Shown in pieces: positions 6,844 to 15,783 of a DNA stretch of 52,706 nt (position 1 is its first letter; every line of letters begins with the position of its first letter). This stretch comes from Perlabentimonas gracilis (GTDB lineage: Bacteria > Bacteroidota > Bacteroidia > Bacteroidales > Tenuifilaceae). A program made the translations under genes and the position numbers. The notes beneath the pieces were generated by a model that was given only the letters and a program-made list of their open reading frames with translations, had not been told where the DNA came from and searched no databases. Location of the stretch: positions 1-52,706 of the forward strand of contig NZ_JAANIG010000032.1 in assembly GCF_011174675.1 (NCBI RefSeq). The letters are read 5' to 3'.

Positions 6844-7770
6844 TCACGCCATATCAAGCGATATCTCCAGCTTGTTGACCATTTGTTTGTGTTTAGCAGG
6901 ATTTGATTTGCGAAGTTTCTCGATATTAATAAGTTTCCATCTAATGGCCGGTAAATCCTTCAAAATAGGGTAGGGGAATAGATTCCATTCTGGCTCTCCC
7001 TGCTCAAAGCTAAGCAAGAATTTTTTGTCGAGGTGAGTCAGCCTTTTTTGCAGCGTTTCAACCAGAATCGCTCTGGTTTGCTCATAGTCATCATAGGAAA
7101 ACGCTACCCGCGACATCCCTGCAAATTGGTTTTCAAAGGCAGATCTTTGGTTTTTCAGTATAGGGTATAGCAGCTCATGTATGGGTTTGTAGTGGCTAAT
7201 CAACCCAATTTTCACACCATCCAAGATCTCATCGGTTAAACCTTCGTTCTCAAGCAGTAGCTTCACATCAAATATATCACGAGGATGTTGACGGTCGGCA
7301 GCTGCACAGATTTTACCTCCATACAGCTCTGCTAGAGAAACAACATCAATGGCAGCAAACTTTCCAAATTCATCCTGAACAGAGTCAACCACCTGCATCA
7401 ACCGTGTTGGAAATACAATGCCTCTGGAAATGGTATTGACCTCAATTTTTATCTGGGCATTTTTACTCTGTACGTTAAGTTTTACATTAGTTTCGTCGTT
7501 TAATGCAACAGGGTGAACCCTTACTTCTGGTTTGTTACTTTCGATACCAGCCTTAATCCGACTTAATCCCACCTGGATATCTTTCAGGGCCACCTCTCTA
7601 GTATTAATAGGTAGATAGGTTAGGTCAATATCCACCGATAGGCGAGGTAAGTCTCTTACAAAGAGGTTGATGGCAGTTCCCCCTTTTAGGGCGAAAAGTT
7701 TCTCTTTCGATACGTAGGGCAAAACCTCTAACAGCAAATTCACCTGCGCCCTGTACGTTGATGAAATCAT
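6844..7770 (-). CDS. abiEii: AbiEii/AbiGii-type nucleotidyltransferase toxin
   Basis: The 308-residue protein carries the DNA-polymerase-beta-like nucleotidyltransferase motifs of AbiEii toxins: KGGTAINLF (about 29-37) and RLSVDIDLTY (43-52), with catalytic Asp47 and Asp49. Further on, LAELYGGKICAAADRQHPRDIFDVKLL (about 146-172) contains the conserved K-x-A-A-x-x-D-R-x-x-x-R-D-x-x-D segment. Toxins of this type IV system transfer nucleotides, probably to tRNA, and halt growth on phage infection. The start codon overlaps the antitoxin stop by four bases (ATGA), so the pair is translationally coupled. All motifs are intact. Confidence 0.92.
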   Translation of the reverse strand: MISSTYRAQVNLLLEVLPYVSKEKLFALKGGTAINLFVRDLPRLSVDIDLTYLPINTREVALKDIQVGLSRIKAGIESNKPEVRVHPVALNDETNVKLNVQSKNAQIKIEVNTISRGIVFPTRLMQVVDSVQDEFGKFAAIDVVSLAELYGGKICAAADRQHPRDIFDVKLLLENEGLTDEILDGVKIGLISHYKPIHELLYPILKNQRSAFENQFAGMSRVAFSYDDYEQTRAILVETLQKRLTHLDKKFLLSFEQGEPEWNLFPYPILKDLPAIRWKLINIEKLRKSNPAKHKQMVNKLEISLDMA

Positions 7771-8534
7771 AATTCGGCTAGTTCTTTAGGTATAGATATT
7801 AAATACTTTTGGATGTAAACCCCCTTTTCTGCAAGCATTCGGTTACCAGCCCCCAGGCTTATCTGTTCCAGTTTATGGAATTGAAACCATTGGTGGTTCG
7901 ATTTTTCAGCCATATACAGAAACAGGCGCCTAACCTTTACTGAATTACAATTGGACAAAAGTTCATTCAGCAGCTTCGGTTTTAGATTCACAAGACCCTC
8001 AAAGATGTGGTAACACTCCACTAGATCGATGCTTTTTGGGGCTAAATACAAACACTCCATAATGGCTCTTTCTGGTGCGGAGGCTTTGATAAGGATTCCC
8101 TGCTGCTCTAGCTCTATGATTCCAAGATCAGGAGGTAAAAAGGAGCTCTGATGATGCTTTATGTCCATCGTCCAATCGTAATCAGCAAACCATTTGGGAA
8201 GTTTAGTTTTTAGAGGTGAGAACAAGTGTAACGTTTCATTGCGCATTCTGAAGTAGTGGCTAAAGCCCTGGAGCGCCAATGCCGACAAACCTCCAACATG
8301 AACCCTTAATTCGGTTTGCATTTGAATGGTATTCAATGCCCCATGCCACTCAATGGTATCCCCTGGCTTCTTATATGCGCCTCGCCCTAAGGATTCCAGC
8401 CATCCACTTTTAAGGTAGTATTTTTGTAGATTCCTTGAAATGCCAAAACTCTCCAGCCAGTTAGCTGTAACCACATGTCCTGGATGCAATATTTTGAATA
8501 GTCTTTTTAAATATGTCTTATTTTGGGTATTCAT
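7767..8534 (-). CDS. abiEi: AbiEi-type antitoxin and autorepressor
   Basis: I chose the ATG at 8534 (MNTQNKTYLKRLFKIL); an earlier ATG at 8573 lies upstream of the promoter-like site. The 255-residue product has an N-terminal winged-helix region (about 10-65, including YLKSGWLESLGRGAYKKPG) and the C-terminal AbiEi domain starting near VHVGGLSALALQGFSHYFR. AbiEi proteins repress their own operon by binding inverted repeats and neutralise AbiEii without stable protein contact. An inverted repeat is present upstream at 8607-8625. It is the first gene of the abiE operon. Confidence 0.88.
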   Translation of the reverse strand: MNTQNKTYLKRLFKILHPGHVVTANWLESFGISRNLQKYYLKSGWLESLGRGAYKKPGDTIEWHGALNTIQMQTELRVHVGGLSALALQGFSHYFRMRNETLHLFSPLKTKLPKWFADYDWTMDIKHHQSSFLPPDLGIIELEQQGILIKASAPERAIMECLYLAPKSIDLVECYHIFEGLVNLKPKLLNELLSNCNSVKVRRLFLYMAEKSNHQWFQFHKLEQISLGAGNRMLAEKGVYIQKYLISIPKELAEL

Positions 8535-8550
8535 ACTGCATTGTTTTTGA

Positions 8551-8558
8551 CAAATATA
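8551..8558 (-). promoter_or_regulatory. -7 promoter element of the abiE operon
   Basis: The minus strand reads TATATTTG, an exact TAnnTTTG match, 17 bases before the abiEi start at 8534. This would give a leader of roughly ten bases. Confidence 0.4.
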
Positions 8559-8606
8559 AAAAATAAATCGCATTCCTAGTTATTGAATGTTAAATATATC
8601 GCATAT

Positions 8607-8625
8607 AGGGTAATTAAACTACCCT
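8607..8625. promoter_or_regulatory. Inverted repeat upstream of abiEi (candidate operator)
   Basis: AGGGTA and TACCCT form perfect six-base arms around ATTAAAC, and flanking AT bases extend the pairing with one insertion. Known AbiEi proteins bind inverted repeats in this position. The site lies about 50 bases upstream of the -7 element. Confidence 0.4.
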
Positions 8626-8908
8626 TATGGTGATTTAAATAAAAATAATATTATTCATCATATGCGCCAGTCACAATTACGCAGACTCATAATAAAGCAC
8701 AAGCCTAGTTGCTAAATTGCCTTAAATTTATTTGCTATTGGTAGATTGGTCGATAAGCGCTGGAATACAGTTTCGCATTACTTCATTCTCATTATTTTGA
8801 GGTTATTGTAAGGGTGCATCAAAAGAGTACAAATAGGTTTAAACATTCTTGTCAGGTAAGTAAATTTTTGTTTTAGATAAGATTGCCTTGGGTACTTTTT
8901 ATTACTGT

Positions 8909-8941
8909 AACCCGCTGTGAACTATTTGTTTGCAGCGGGTT
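8909..8941 (+). terminator. Terminator-like hairpin with no gene before it
   Basis: Nine-base arms AACCCGCTG (8909-8917) and CAGCGGGTT (8933-8941) pair perfectly and are followed by TGTTGTTTG. It has the shape of an intrinsic terminator on the plus strand, yet the nearest upstream gene (abiEi) points the other way. It may end a small RNA transcribed from about 8700-8900. Confidence 0.55.
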
Positions 8942-9072
8942 TGTTGTTTGTAGGGGTCGGGGTAGAAGCAGGAATCAGGTTAACTTTGTTTTTTTAGGAG
9001 AGAATTAGGTTGTAAGTTAGGGGGAAGATTTAATGAAAGGAACACAGAAATCGTTAAAGTAATTCACAGCCA

Positions 9073-9621
9073 ATGCCCCCTTTCATCCAATACATCCAAA
9101 ACGAGGAGCACTACACCAAGGTCCTTCTGCATACCCTTTCGGTAAAGCAGGAGCTGTGGATTGGCACTGCCGATATTAAGGATTTGTTTATTAAAGACGG
9201 TAGCAGGTCGATTCCATTCTTAGGACTGCTTTCAAAGCTTGTTTCCAAAAGGGTAAACATTAGGCTGCTCCATGCTAAAGAGCCAGGGCCTTTGTTCCGA
9301 AATGATTTTGACAATTATCCCAACCTGGCCAAAGGTCTCGAACGCGCAATATGCCCAAGGGTACATTTCAAAATATTTATTTTCGATTTGGAAACAGCCT
9401 ACATTGGCTCCGCCAATCTCACAGGTGCAGGAATTGGTATGAAAAGCCCTAACCGCCGAAACTTTGAAGCAGGGATCCTAACCAACGATCCCGAAATTGT
9501 TGAAAGCGCCATCAACCATTTCGATACGGTTTGGCGAGGCGACTATTGCAAACAGTGTGACAGGAAGGAGTTCTGTGGCGATAGGTTGGATGAATATACT
9601 GTACATCAAAATTATAAATAA
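9073..9621 (+). CDS. Phospholipase-D-superfamily nuclease-like protein
   Basis: The 182-residue protein has one complete HKD motif: H98-x-K100-x4-D105 followed by G112-S113-x-N115 in TAYIGSANLTGAG, with a supporting NFEAG at 131-135. A single HKD domain of this size is typical of Nuc/BfiL-like half enzymes that dimerise to form one active site and cut nucleic acid or phosphodiesters. There is no signal peptide, so it acts in the cytoplasm. The tail has C159-x2-C162-x5-C168, a small metal-site-like cluster. A second, decayed copy of this 3' end lies at 10824-10913. Confidence 0.8.
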   Translation: MPPFIQYIQNEEHYTKVLLHTLSVKQELWIGTADIKDLFIKDGSRSIPFLGLLSKLVSKRVNIRLLHAKEPGPLFRNDFDNYPNLAKGLERAICPRVHFKIFIFDLETAYIGSANLTGAGIGMKSPNRRNFEAGILTNDPEIVESAINHFDTVWRGDYCKQCDRKEFCGDRLDEYTVHQNYK

Positions 9622-9649
9622 CTAAGAAGTATTTTAGTAGCAATATTAT

Positions 9650-9657
9650 TACTTTTG
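9650..9657 (+). promoter_or_regulatory. -7 promoter element before the 92-aa gene
   Basis: TACTTTTG matches TAnnTTTG exactly and lies 24 bases before the ATG at 9682, so the gene pair 9682-10801 may be transcribed separately from the PLD gene. Confidence 0.4.
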
Positions 9658-9681
9658 ATTATCTAGTAATTCTGTATTCTT

Positions 9682-9960
9682 ATGGACAATAACCTATCAA
9701 AACTTGCTAAAAAAACACAAGACCTAACCACGCAGGCCTACACCGAGTATAAACCTTTGGTTGAAGATATTATTACCAATAAAAGAATAAATCAAAAAGA
9801 GATTGAATGTCTACTAAGCCTTATGCTCGATTTCTGTTCCGATGATAAGGTATTATCCCTTTACAAAACCCTCTGCCGATACTACTTGGATATTAACCCA
9901 GAAGCTGCAGCCGATTATATAAGGTATTACAGTGAGATGTGGGATAGTGATGAGGATTAA
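9682..9960 (+). CDS. Hypothetical protein, 92 aa
   Basis: This is a small, mostly helical, acidic protein (opening LSKLAKKTQDLTTQAYTEYK, ending EMWDSDED) with no signal peptide. I do not recognise the family. It begins 60 bases after the PLD gene and ends 43 bases before the next gene, in the same direction, so the three may form one unit. Its small size and acidity would suit an inhibitor or accessory partner, but nothing shows that directly. Confidence 0.6.
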   Translation: MDNNLSKLAKKTQDLTTQAYTEYKPLVEDIITNKRINQKEIECLLSLMLDFCSDDKVLSLYKTLCRYYLDINPEAAADYIRYYSEMWDSDED

Positions 9961-10003
9961 ATAGATTCGAAAAAAATAATAATAATTTTAAAATAATCAA
10001 TGT

Positions 10004-10801
10004 ATGGCCAAAGACGATTCAAGATTTGACAATGAGGAACTTAAGGACGAGAACCTGTTCCTTAAAATGAAACTGATGGCTAAGCATGGTGCTCAGTTTT
10101 CAGAGCCTGAAGACGGTAGCAAAGTATCGCCTGAGATTGAGAACCAGTTCCTAAAGAATATCGAGGAGTTCGAAAAGCAGTTCCACTCGGGAAAGCGGAT
10201 AACCATCAACCAACGGCTCAATTATCCCGTGTTTGAAAAGGAAGCAGCAATTACAGATGACAAAATCTCTGAGGTATTAGGAAATACCATGAACCTTCTG
10301 AATGGCAATGGTATTTCCCTCGATGCTCTTTGCGATGTTACCGACAGGGAACTCTACAGGTTTATTACTGAGGAGCTAGTCCATCAAGAGGTGGATGACA
10401 TTAATATGCCTGGTATGATGAGCTGCTTTATTTATGAGGAGTTTTATCCCAACCAAGAGCTTAACATAGAAAACGATTGTAGCGATTTTTTTCACTTCTT
10501 CCTTGCGAAAGAGTATAACTTTTATGCCCACCACCTAGCTGAAAATTTAAAGGGGGAAAGCCACCTAAAGCATTTCAGCGATTCGTTCATCTCATTTAAG
10601 AAACTTGATTTTGCCATTATCAGCATAAATTTAGAAGGTGAAAAAGCCTATGTATATTACACCGCCGATTTTGTTGGTACTATTGACAATGCTCTGCATA
10701 TACAACGCTTCTGCGGAGCTGGCGAAATGGAGCTGCAATTCGATGGCGAATACTGGTATATTGAGCAGGTGGTATTACCAGAAAAAATAGACGACCTTTA
10801 A
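10004..10801 (+). CDS. Hypothetical protein, 265 aa
   Basis: An acidic N-terminal helical region (MAKDDSRFDNEELKDENLFLKMKLM) precedes a region with VFEKEAAITDDKISEVLGNTMNLL and then a C-terminal domain from about residue 185. That domain (FISFKKLDFAIISINLEGEK...VYYTADFVGTIDN...MELQFDGEYWYIEQVVLP) resembles an NTF2/SnoaL-type fold, with its final strand containing 'W.I..V'. That resemblance is tentative. There is no signal peptide. It follows the 92-residue gene and lies between the intact PLD gene and the decayed PLD 3' end. Confidence 0.6.
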   Translation: MAKDDSRFDNEELKDENLFLKMKLMAKHGAQFSEPEDGSKVSPEIENQFLKNIEEFEKQFHSGKRITINQRLNYPVFEKEAAITDDKISEVLGNTMNLLNGNGISLDALCDVTDRELYRFITEELVHQEVDDINMPGMMSCFIYEEFYPNQELNIENDCSDFFHFFLAKEYNFYAHHLAENLKGESHLKHFSDSFISFKKLDFAIISINLEGEKAYVYYTADFVGTIDNALHIQRFCGAGEMELQFDGEYWYIEQVVLPEKIDDL

Positions 10802-10823
10802 ACTCTACGATATTATAAGATAA

Positions 10824-10913
10824 ATCATCAATCAGTTTGACCTAGGGTTGAAAGGAACTGACTGCAAACAGTGTGACAGGAAGGAGTTCTGTGGCGATAG
10901 GTTGTATGGGTGA
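10824..10913 (+). pseudogene. Remnant of a second PLD-like gene (C-terminal 29 codons)
   Basis: After a stop at 10821-10823 the frame reads IINQFDLGLKGTDC, continues KQCDRKEFCGDRLYG and stops at 10911-10913. The intact PLD protein ends INHFDTVWRGDYC, KQCDRKEFCGDRLDE. The last 14-15 codons are nearly identical at the DNA level, while the preceding part differs, so this is a diverged paralogue and not an exact copy. The rest of the gene is gone. Its position suggests that the 92- and 265-residue genes entered or were captured between two tandem PLD genes. Confidence 0.75.
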
Positions 10914-10924
10914 AATGCAAAGGT

Positions 10925-10944
10925 CTATACCCAATAGGGTATAG
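10925..10944. promoter_or_regulatory. Isolated TATACC-N6-GGTATA palindrome
   Basis: CTATACCC and GGGTATAG pair perfectly around AATA. Within it, TATACC-CAATAG-GGTATA (10926-10943) has the same arms and spacing as the HipB operators at 5896-5954. No gene starts immediately beside it; it lies just after the PLD remnant and before the tex terminator. Confidence 0.4.
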
Positions 10945-10977
10945 GCATGATAGCTAGCCAACTGTACAAATAAACAT

Positions 10978-11013
10978 CAAACTGCAAAACCAAACCTATG
11001 GCATTGCAGTTTG
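10978..11013 (-). terminator. Intrinsic terminator of tex
   Basis: On the minus strand, CAAACTGCAA (11013-11004) pairs perfectly with TTGCAGTTTG (10987-10978) and is followed by ATGTTTATTTG. The stem begins 25 bases after the tex stop at 11038. Confidence 0.65.
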
Positions 11014-11037
11014 CATTAAGTATTTTCATCAACTCAG

Positions 11038-13185
11038 CTACTGGGCATCCTCCAGCCCCTTCATGGTGAGTTGAATTCGCTTGCGGGCCACATCAACCTC
11101 AACCACCTTTACCATTACGTGCTGATGCAGCTTCACAATGTCGTTAGGGTTCGATACGAATCTGTCGGCTAGCTGCGATATATGTACCAATCCATCTTGC
11201 TTTACACCCACATCAACAAAAGCTCCAAAGTTGGTGATGTTGGTAACAATACCGGGGAGTGTCATGCCTGGGATCAGGTGTTCAATTGAGTACACACCCT
11301 CTGCAAATTCAAACACTTTGATTCCCTGCCTGGGGTCGCGGCCCGGTTTGGCCAGCTCGTTGGTAATATCCTTTAGCGTGGGCAGGCCAATGCTGGAGGA
11401 TACATATTTTTTAATATCAATTTTGCTGCGGAGCTCCTCGTCATGCAGTAAGTCTGTTACCGACGATCCCAGATCCTTGGCCATTTGCTCCACCACGTGG
11501 TAGCTCTCGGGGTGCACCGCGCTGTTGTCGAGTGGGTTTTTAGCGTTGCCAATGCGGAGGAAACCGGCACACTGCTCAAAGGCTTTGTCGCCAAGGCGGG
11601 GCACCTTCTTTAGTTGAGTCCTGCTGGTAAAATCACCATTCTCGCGTCGGTAGTCAACTATATTTTTGGCCAGCTGTGGGCCTAGACCAGAAATATATGT
11701 TAACAGGTGTTTACTTGCGGTGTTAAGATTTACGCCCACGTGGTTTACGCAGCTCTCCACCACGGTATCAAGCCCCTGCTTCAGCTTGGGTTGATCCACG
11801 TCATGTTGATATTGCCCCACGCCAATAGATTTTGGGTCGATTTTTACCAGCTCGGCCAGTGGATCCATGAGCCTACGGCCAATGGAAATTGCTCCGCGTA
11901 CGGTTACGTCGTATTCAGGAAACTCCTCACGGGCAACTGCCGAGGCGGAGTAAATTGAGGCACCGTCCTCACTTACCACAAATACCCTAACATCCCTATT
12001 AAACCTTATGCGTTTCACCAGCGCTTCGGTTTCGCGGCTGGCCGTTCCGTTGCCAATGGCAATGGCATCAATTTTATAGGTATCAACCAGCGCCGATATT
12101 TTGCTCATGGCCTTCCCCTGCTCGTTTTGAGGTGCATGCGGATAGATGGTTTCGTTGTGCTTTAGGTTACCCTGCGAGTCGAGGCAAACCACCTTGCATC
12201 CCGTACGATAGCCCGGATCAATACCCAGCACATTTTTCTGACCAAGTGGAGCTGCCAGTAGGAGCTGGCGTAGGTTTTCGGAAAATACCCGTATTGCTTC
12301 ATCGTCGGCTTTGGCCTTTAGCTCTGCGGTGAACTCGTTCTCAATGCTAGGTTCAATTAGCCTTTTGTAGCTATCCTCAATGGCAAAATCAATCTGATCG
12401 GCCGACTCGTTATCATTTCTTACAAACGCTGCCGATAGCTCGTCAAGCACATCATCGGCGGGAGGGGTAATTGACACCTTAAGGAAACCTTCGGCCTGGC
12501 CACGGCGCATGGCCATAAATCGGTGCGAAGCGCATTTTTTTACAGCTTCCTGCCAGTCGAAATAATCGGAAAACTTTACGCCCTCCTCCTCCTTGCCCTT
12601 GGTAACCTTAGAGCGGATTATGGCCTTTTGATGGAAGTGACGCCGTACGATATTCCTTGCCCTCTCGTTCTCGCTAATCCACTCGGCAATTATATCGCGA
12701 GCCCCAGCAAGAGCATCCTCAATATTTGGCACCTCATCGGTTATATACTTTTGAGCAACCTCCTCCAAATTAATGTTTTGTTGCTTCATGATGATTTCAG
12801 CAAGGGGCTCAAGGCCTTTCTCCTTGGCAATGGTGGCCTTGGTGCGGCGCTTGGGCTTGTAGGGTAGGTAAATATCCTCCAGTTCAACGGGGTCGTAGCA
12901 CTCTTCAATCCGTTTGCGTAGCTCGCTGGTAAGTTTCCCCTGCTCATCTATTGTGGTTAAAACGGTCTCTTTACGCTTGTGGAGTTCAACCAGCTTGTTT
13001 AACCGGTCGCGGATATTGGTAATGGCCACCTCGTCGAGGCTACCGGTTTGTTCTTTCCGGTATCGGCTAATAAATGGGATGGTAGATCCTTCGTTTAGCA
13101 GCTTTACAGTATTTGCAACCTGCTTAAAACTAGTATTCAACTCATTGGAGATAATCTCTATGTGTTTCTTATCCTGATCAATCAT
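11038..13185 (-). CDS. tex: Tex-family RNA-binding transcription accessory protein
   Basis: The 715-residue product matches the normal length and order of Tex: a helical N-terminal region with STIPFISRYRKEQTGSLDE (about 34-52) and a YqgF/RNase-H-like domain starting at NVLGIDPGYRTGCKVVCLD (about 318-336). Helix-hairpin-helix repeats follow (ASKHLLTYISGLGPQLAKNIVDYR and FTSRTQLKKVPRLGDKAFEQC). A C-terminal S1 RNA-binding domain (about 640-712) contains GMTLPGIVTNITNFGAFVDVG and QDGLVHISQL. Tex binds RNA at transcribing RNA polymerase. It stands alone, divergent from the sensor kinase with 58 bases between starts. Confidence 0.97.
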   Translation of the reverse strand: MIDQDKKHIEIISNELNTSFKQVANTVKLLNEGSTIPFISRYRKEQTGSLDEVAITNIRDRLNKLVELHKRKETVLTTIDEQGKLTSELRKRIEECYDPVELEDIYLPYKPKRRTKATIAKEKGLEPLAEIIMKQQNINLEEVAQKYITDEVPNIEDALAGARDIIAEWISENERARNIVRRHFHQKAIIRSKVTKGKEEEGVKFSDYFDWQEAVKKCASHRFMAMRRGQAEGFLKVSITPPADDVLDELSAAFVRNDNESADQIDFAIEDSYKRLIEPSIENEFTAELKAKADDEAIRVFSENLRQLLLAAPLGQKNVLGIDPGYRTGCKVVCLDSQGNLKHNETIYPHAPQNEQGKAMSKISALVDTYKIDAIAIGNGTASRETEALVKRIRFNRDVRVFVVSEDGASIYSASAVAREEFPEYDVTVRGAISIGRRLMDPLAELVKIDPKSIGVGQYQHDVDQPKLKQGLDTVVESCVNHVGVNLNTASKHLLTYISGLGPQLAKNIVDYRRENGDFTSRTQLKKVPRLGDKAFEQCAGFLRIGNAKNPLDNSAVHPESYHVVEQMAKDLGSSVTDLLHDEELRSKIDIKKYVSSSIGLPTLKDITNELAKPGRDPRQGIKVFEFAEGVYSIEHLIPGMTLPGIVTNITNFGAFVDVGVKQDGLVHISQLADRFVSNPNDIVKLHQHVMVKVVEVDVARKRIQLTMKGLEDAQ

Positions 13186-13243
13186 TTAATAAAATATTGA
13201 GAATGGAAATAAACTAAAAACTACGTATATTTATAGCAATACA

Positions 13244-15598
13244 ATGGTTCACAAAAATAGTAATATGCAAAGATTAGGTGAGCGGATTACGCTTTTTTTT
13301 AAGAAAACAGTTCTTGGGGCCTGTTTATCAGTAGTTACTGTTTTTGGCCATGTAGCAATTGCAAACCCAGAGAATAAAACTTCTAGGAGTGTATTGATTA
13401 TAAACTCATACCATAGTGGGTTAAGCTGGACAGATAGCCTGACATTAGGTATTTCTGATGAGTTAATTCAATCGGGGCTAGAGATAGAGTTATTTATTGA
13501 GTACCTTGATTGCAAACGAATTAATCCCGAGAATATATTTAATGCGTATTCCCTGCTGTTTAAGCAGAAATTTTCTGCTGTTAAGCTCGATCTGGTATTC
13601 GTCACCGATAATGATGCATTACGTTTTGTTGAGACCTATCGAGACTCCCTTTTCCCAAACCTTCCCATAGTTTTTTGTGGGATAAATAATCAGTATGAAT
13701 TTTTGCCTGGTTTCACAGGTGTAATTGAGGAGGTTGATTTTGAGGGAAATATTGAACTGATAAAAGGGTTGCATCCTAATATAAAGCAATTGCACATAGT
13801 TGCCGATCGAACTACTACTGGGGAGGGCCTTCAGCTGAAAGTAGAAGAATTGATAGAGGAAAAGCAATACCCCTTCTCCACAGAGATATTATCCGATTTC
13901 ACCCTTGAGGAACTGCAGAGCTATACCTCTGCTTTAGGTGAGGGAGATGTTATGCTTTTTTTGCTATTTAATGTCGATAGGCTTCAGCGATACTTATCGT
14001 ATGAGCAAGCGTTAGTCGCTGTGAGTGAGGTTATTTCAATTCCTATATACGGTACCTGGGACTTTTATTTGAACAATGGCATTGTTGGGGGGAAAATGAT
14101 TATGGGGAGATCCCATGGCCAATTGGCCGGTTTAATGGGTGTACGAATCCTTAACGGCGAGGAGGTGGATGGTCTCGAAGCAATCCATGGGCCAACCTTT
14201 AATGCGTTTAACCATACGTACCTTAAGAAGCATAACATTTCCATGTCATCATTACCCAAGGATAGAGTGGTTATAAACTCACCCTATCAGTTTTTAATTA
14301 GTAACTACAAACTTATCAGGGGCTTTACCCTTACTATTATTGTACTTTTAATAATAATATTTCTGCTTTTAGCAATAAATAGGCTCAAGAAGAAGAAGTT
14401 GATCTCGGAGCGTATTTATGCCGAGCAGCTAAATGAGCAGAACGCCCAGCTCGAGGAGGCCAAGGAGAAAGCCGATGAGAGCAATAGGTTAAAAAGTGCT
14501 TTCTTGGCCAATATGAGCCATGAAATCCGAACTCCTATGAATGGTATAATTGGTTTTGCAAAGCTACTCAAGATTCGCCCCAATTTACCTCAAGACAAGG
14601 TTAATAAGTACCTTGATGTTATTAATGGAAATTCAGAGATTTTATTGAACCTCATTAATGATATCATTGACATTTCTAAAATTGAAGCCAATCAACTTGA
14701 GATCAAGTCCGGAGCTTATGACATTAATAAGCTAATCAATGAGCTTTATCTTATGTACAGCTCAGAGAAGAGTAGGTTGAATAAGCCACACATAGACCTC
14801 CGCTATAAAATACCCACTGAGTATAGCCAAATGATGGTGCTAACTGATTACGACAGGTTACGACAGGTGTTTATGAATTTGCTGAGTAATGCCCTAAAGT
14901 TTACCAATATGGGATTTATTGAATTTGGCTACCAGATAAAGGGTGATATGATGTATTTTTATGTAGAGGATAGTGGTATTGGAATAAAAGGCGAGAAGAG
15001 TGAGTATATTTTTGACCGGTTTCGCCAAGCCGACGAGTCTACTTCAAGGGCATATGGTGGTTCCGGGTTAGGGTTAGCAATAAGCAAAGGTATTGTGAAC
15101 AAAATGATGGGCGATATTGGGGTGGAATCTGATGGGGAGAGTGGCTCTCGCTTTTGGTTTACAGTTCCTTTTGTGCCAAGTAGAAATGATGAGGGGTTGT
15201 GTAATTGCGCTAGGCCAGACTCAGGGTACCCAGATTGGCAAGGGAAAAATATTCTGGCAGTTGATGATGTTGAAGAGTCCCTCATACTTTTAAGGGAGTT
15301 GATTGCTCCTACCAAGGCAAACTTTATTGGAGTAAGCTTGGCCGAAGAGGCAATTGACGTATGCAAAAAGAATAATGATATCCACCTGGTTCTTATGGAT
15401 CTTCAGCTGCCGCAAATGGATGGTTATCAAGCAACCCGTGAGATTAAATCCTTTAGGCCGTTGCTCCCAGTGGTTGCTCAAACAGCAAATGCAATGGTTG
15501 ATGATAAGGATATGGCGCTGGAAGTGGGGTGTAATGGTTACATCTCCAAACCCATTAATTTGGATGAGTTTTATAGCCTGCTTGCTAAGTTCTTGTGA
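13244..15598 (+). CDS. Hybrid sensor histidine kinase with periplasmic-binding-like sensor
   Basis: The 784-residue protein (an internal ATG at 13265 is an equally good start) has a signal segment ending near AIAN. A periplasmic substrate-binding-like domain follows (about 45-330; [17 protein letters not shown] is the ABC-substrate-binding opening), then one membrane span (about 358-380) and a short coiled coil. The HisKA domain has the phospho-acceptor His426 in [15 protein letters not shown]. The HATPase domain ([26 protein letters not shown]) is complete. A receiver domain carries the acceptor Asp719 in [15 protein letters not shown]. It would pass a small-molecule signal from the periplasm through a phosphorelay. 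No partner response regulator is encoded next to it. Confidence 0.93.
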   Translation: MVHKNSNMQRLGERITLFFKKTVLGACLSVVTVFGHVAIANPENKTSRSVLIINSYHSGLSWTDSLTLGISDELIQSGLEIELFIEYLDCKRINPENIFNAYSLLFKQKFSAVKLDLVFVTDNDALRFVETYRDSLFPNLPIVFCGINNQYEFLPGFTGVIEEVDFEGNIELIKGLHPNIKQLHIVADRTTTGEGLQLKVEELIEEKQYPFSTEILSDFTLEELQSYTSALGEGDVMLFLLFNVDRLQRYLSYEQALVAVSEVISIPIYGTWDFYLNNGIVGGKMIMGRSHGQLAGLMGVRILNGEEVDGLEAIHGPTFNAFNHTYLKKHNISMSSLPKDRVVINSPYQFLISNYKLIRGFTLTIIVLLIIIFLLLAINRLKKKKLISERIYAEQLNEQNAQLEEAKEKADESNRLKSAFLANMSHEIRTPMNGIIGFAKLLKIRPNLPQDKVNKYLDVINGNSEILLNLINDIIDISKIEANQLEIKSGAYDINKLINELYLMYSSEKSRLNKPHIDLRYKIPTEYSQMMVLTDYDRLRQVFMNLLSNALKFTNMGFIEFGYQIKGDMMYFYVEDSGIGIKGEKSEYIFDRFRQADESTSRAYGGSGLGLAISKGIVNKMMGDIGVESDGESGSRFWFTVPFVPSRNDEGLCNCARPDSGYPDWQGKNILAVDDVEESLILLRELIAPTKANFIGVSLAEEAIDVCKKNNDIHLVLMDLQLPQMDGYQATREIKSFRPLLPVVAQTANAMVDDKDMALEVGCNGYISKPINLDEFYSLLAKFL

Positions 15599-15771
15599 AC
15601 ATAATCATTTCTAAAAATAAGATGATTTTCGTATTAGGCTAGCCCATTGCGGTAGGCCAAATATTTTTCCTCCTTTAACATATTAAACCTTTATCGATTT
15701 GTAAGCTCATATGATGAGTTGTTCTTTACGAATACCAACTTTTAGGTATTGTGTGATCCAAATAACAACCC

Positions 15772-15779
15772 CATCTTTG
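15772..15779 (+). promoter_or_regulatory. Candidate promoter for the His-rich protein and TonB receptor
   Basis: CATCTTTG matches seven of eight positions of the -7 element, with TTG at 15749-15751 spaced 20 bases upstream. It ends four bases before the ATG at 15784, so the message would be almost leaderless or start translation at the second ATG (15796). Confidence 0.35.
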
Positions 15780-15783
15780 CAGC

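Larger units (their letters stand above)
8535..9072. other. 538-base intergenic region between abiE and the PLD gene
   Basis: It holds the abiE promoter and operator (8551-8625) and a plus-strand terminator-like hairpin (8909-8941) that follows no visible gene. I see no other structure in 8640-8900. Confidence 0.5.
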
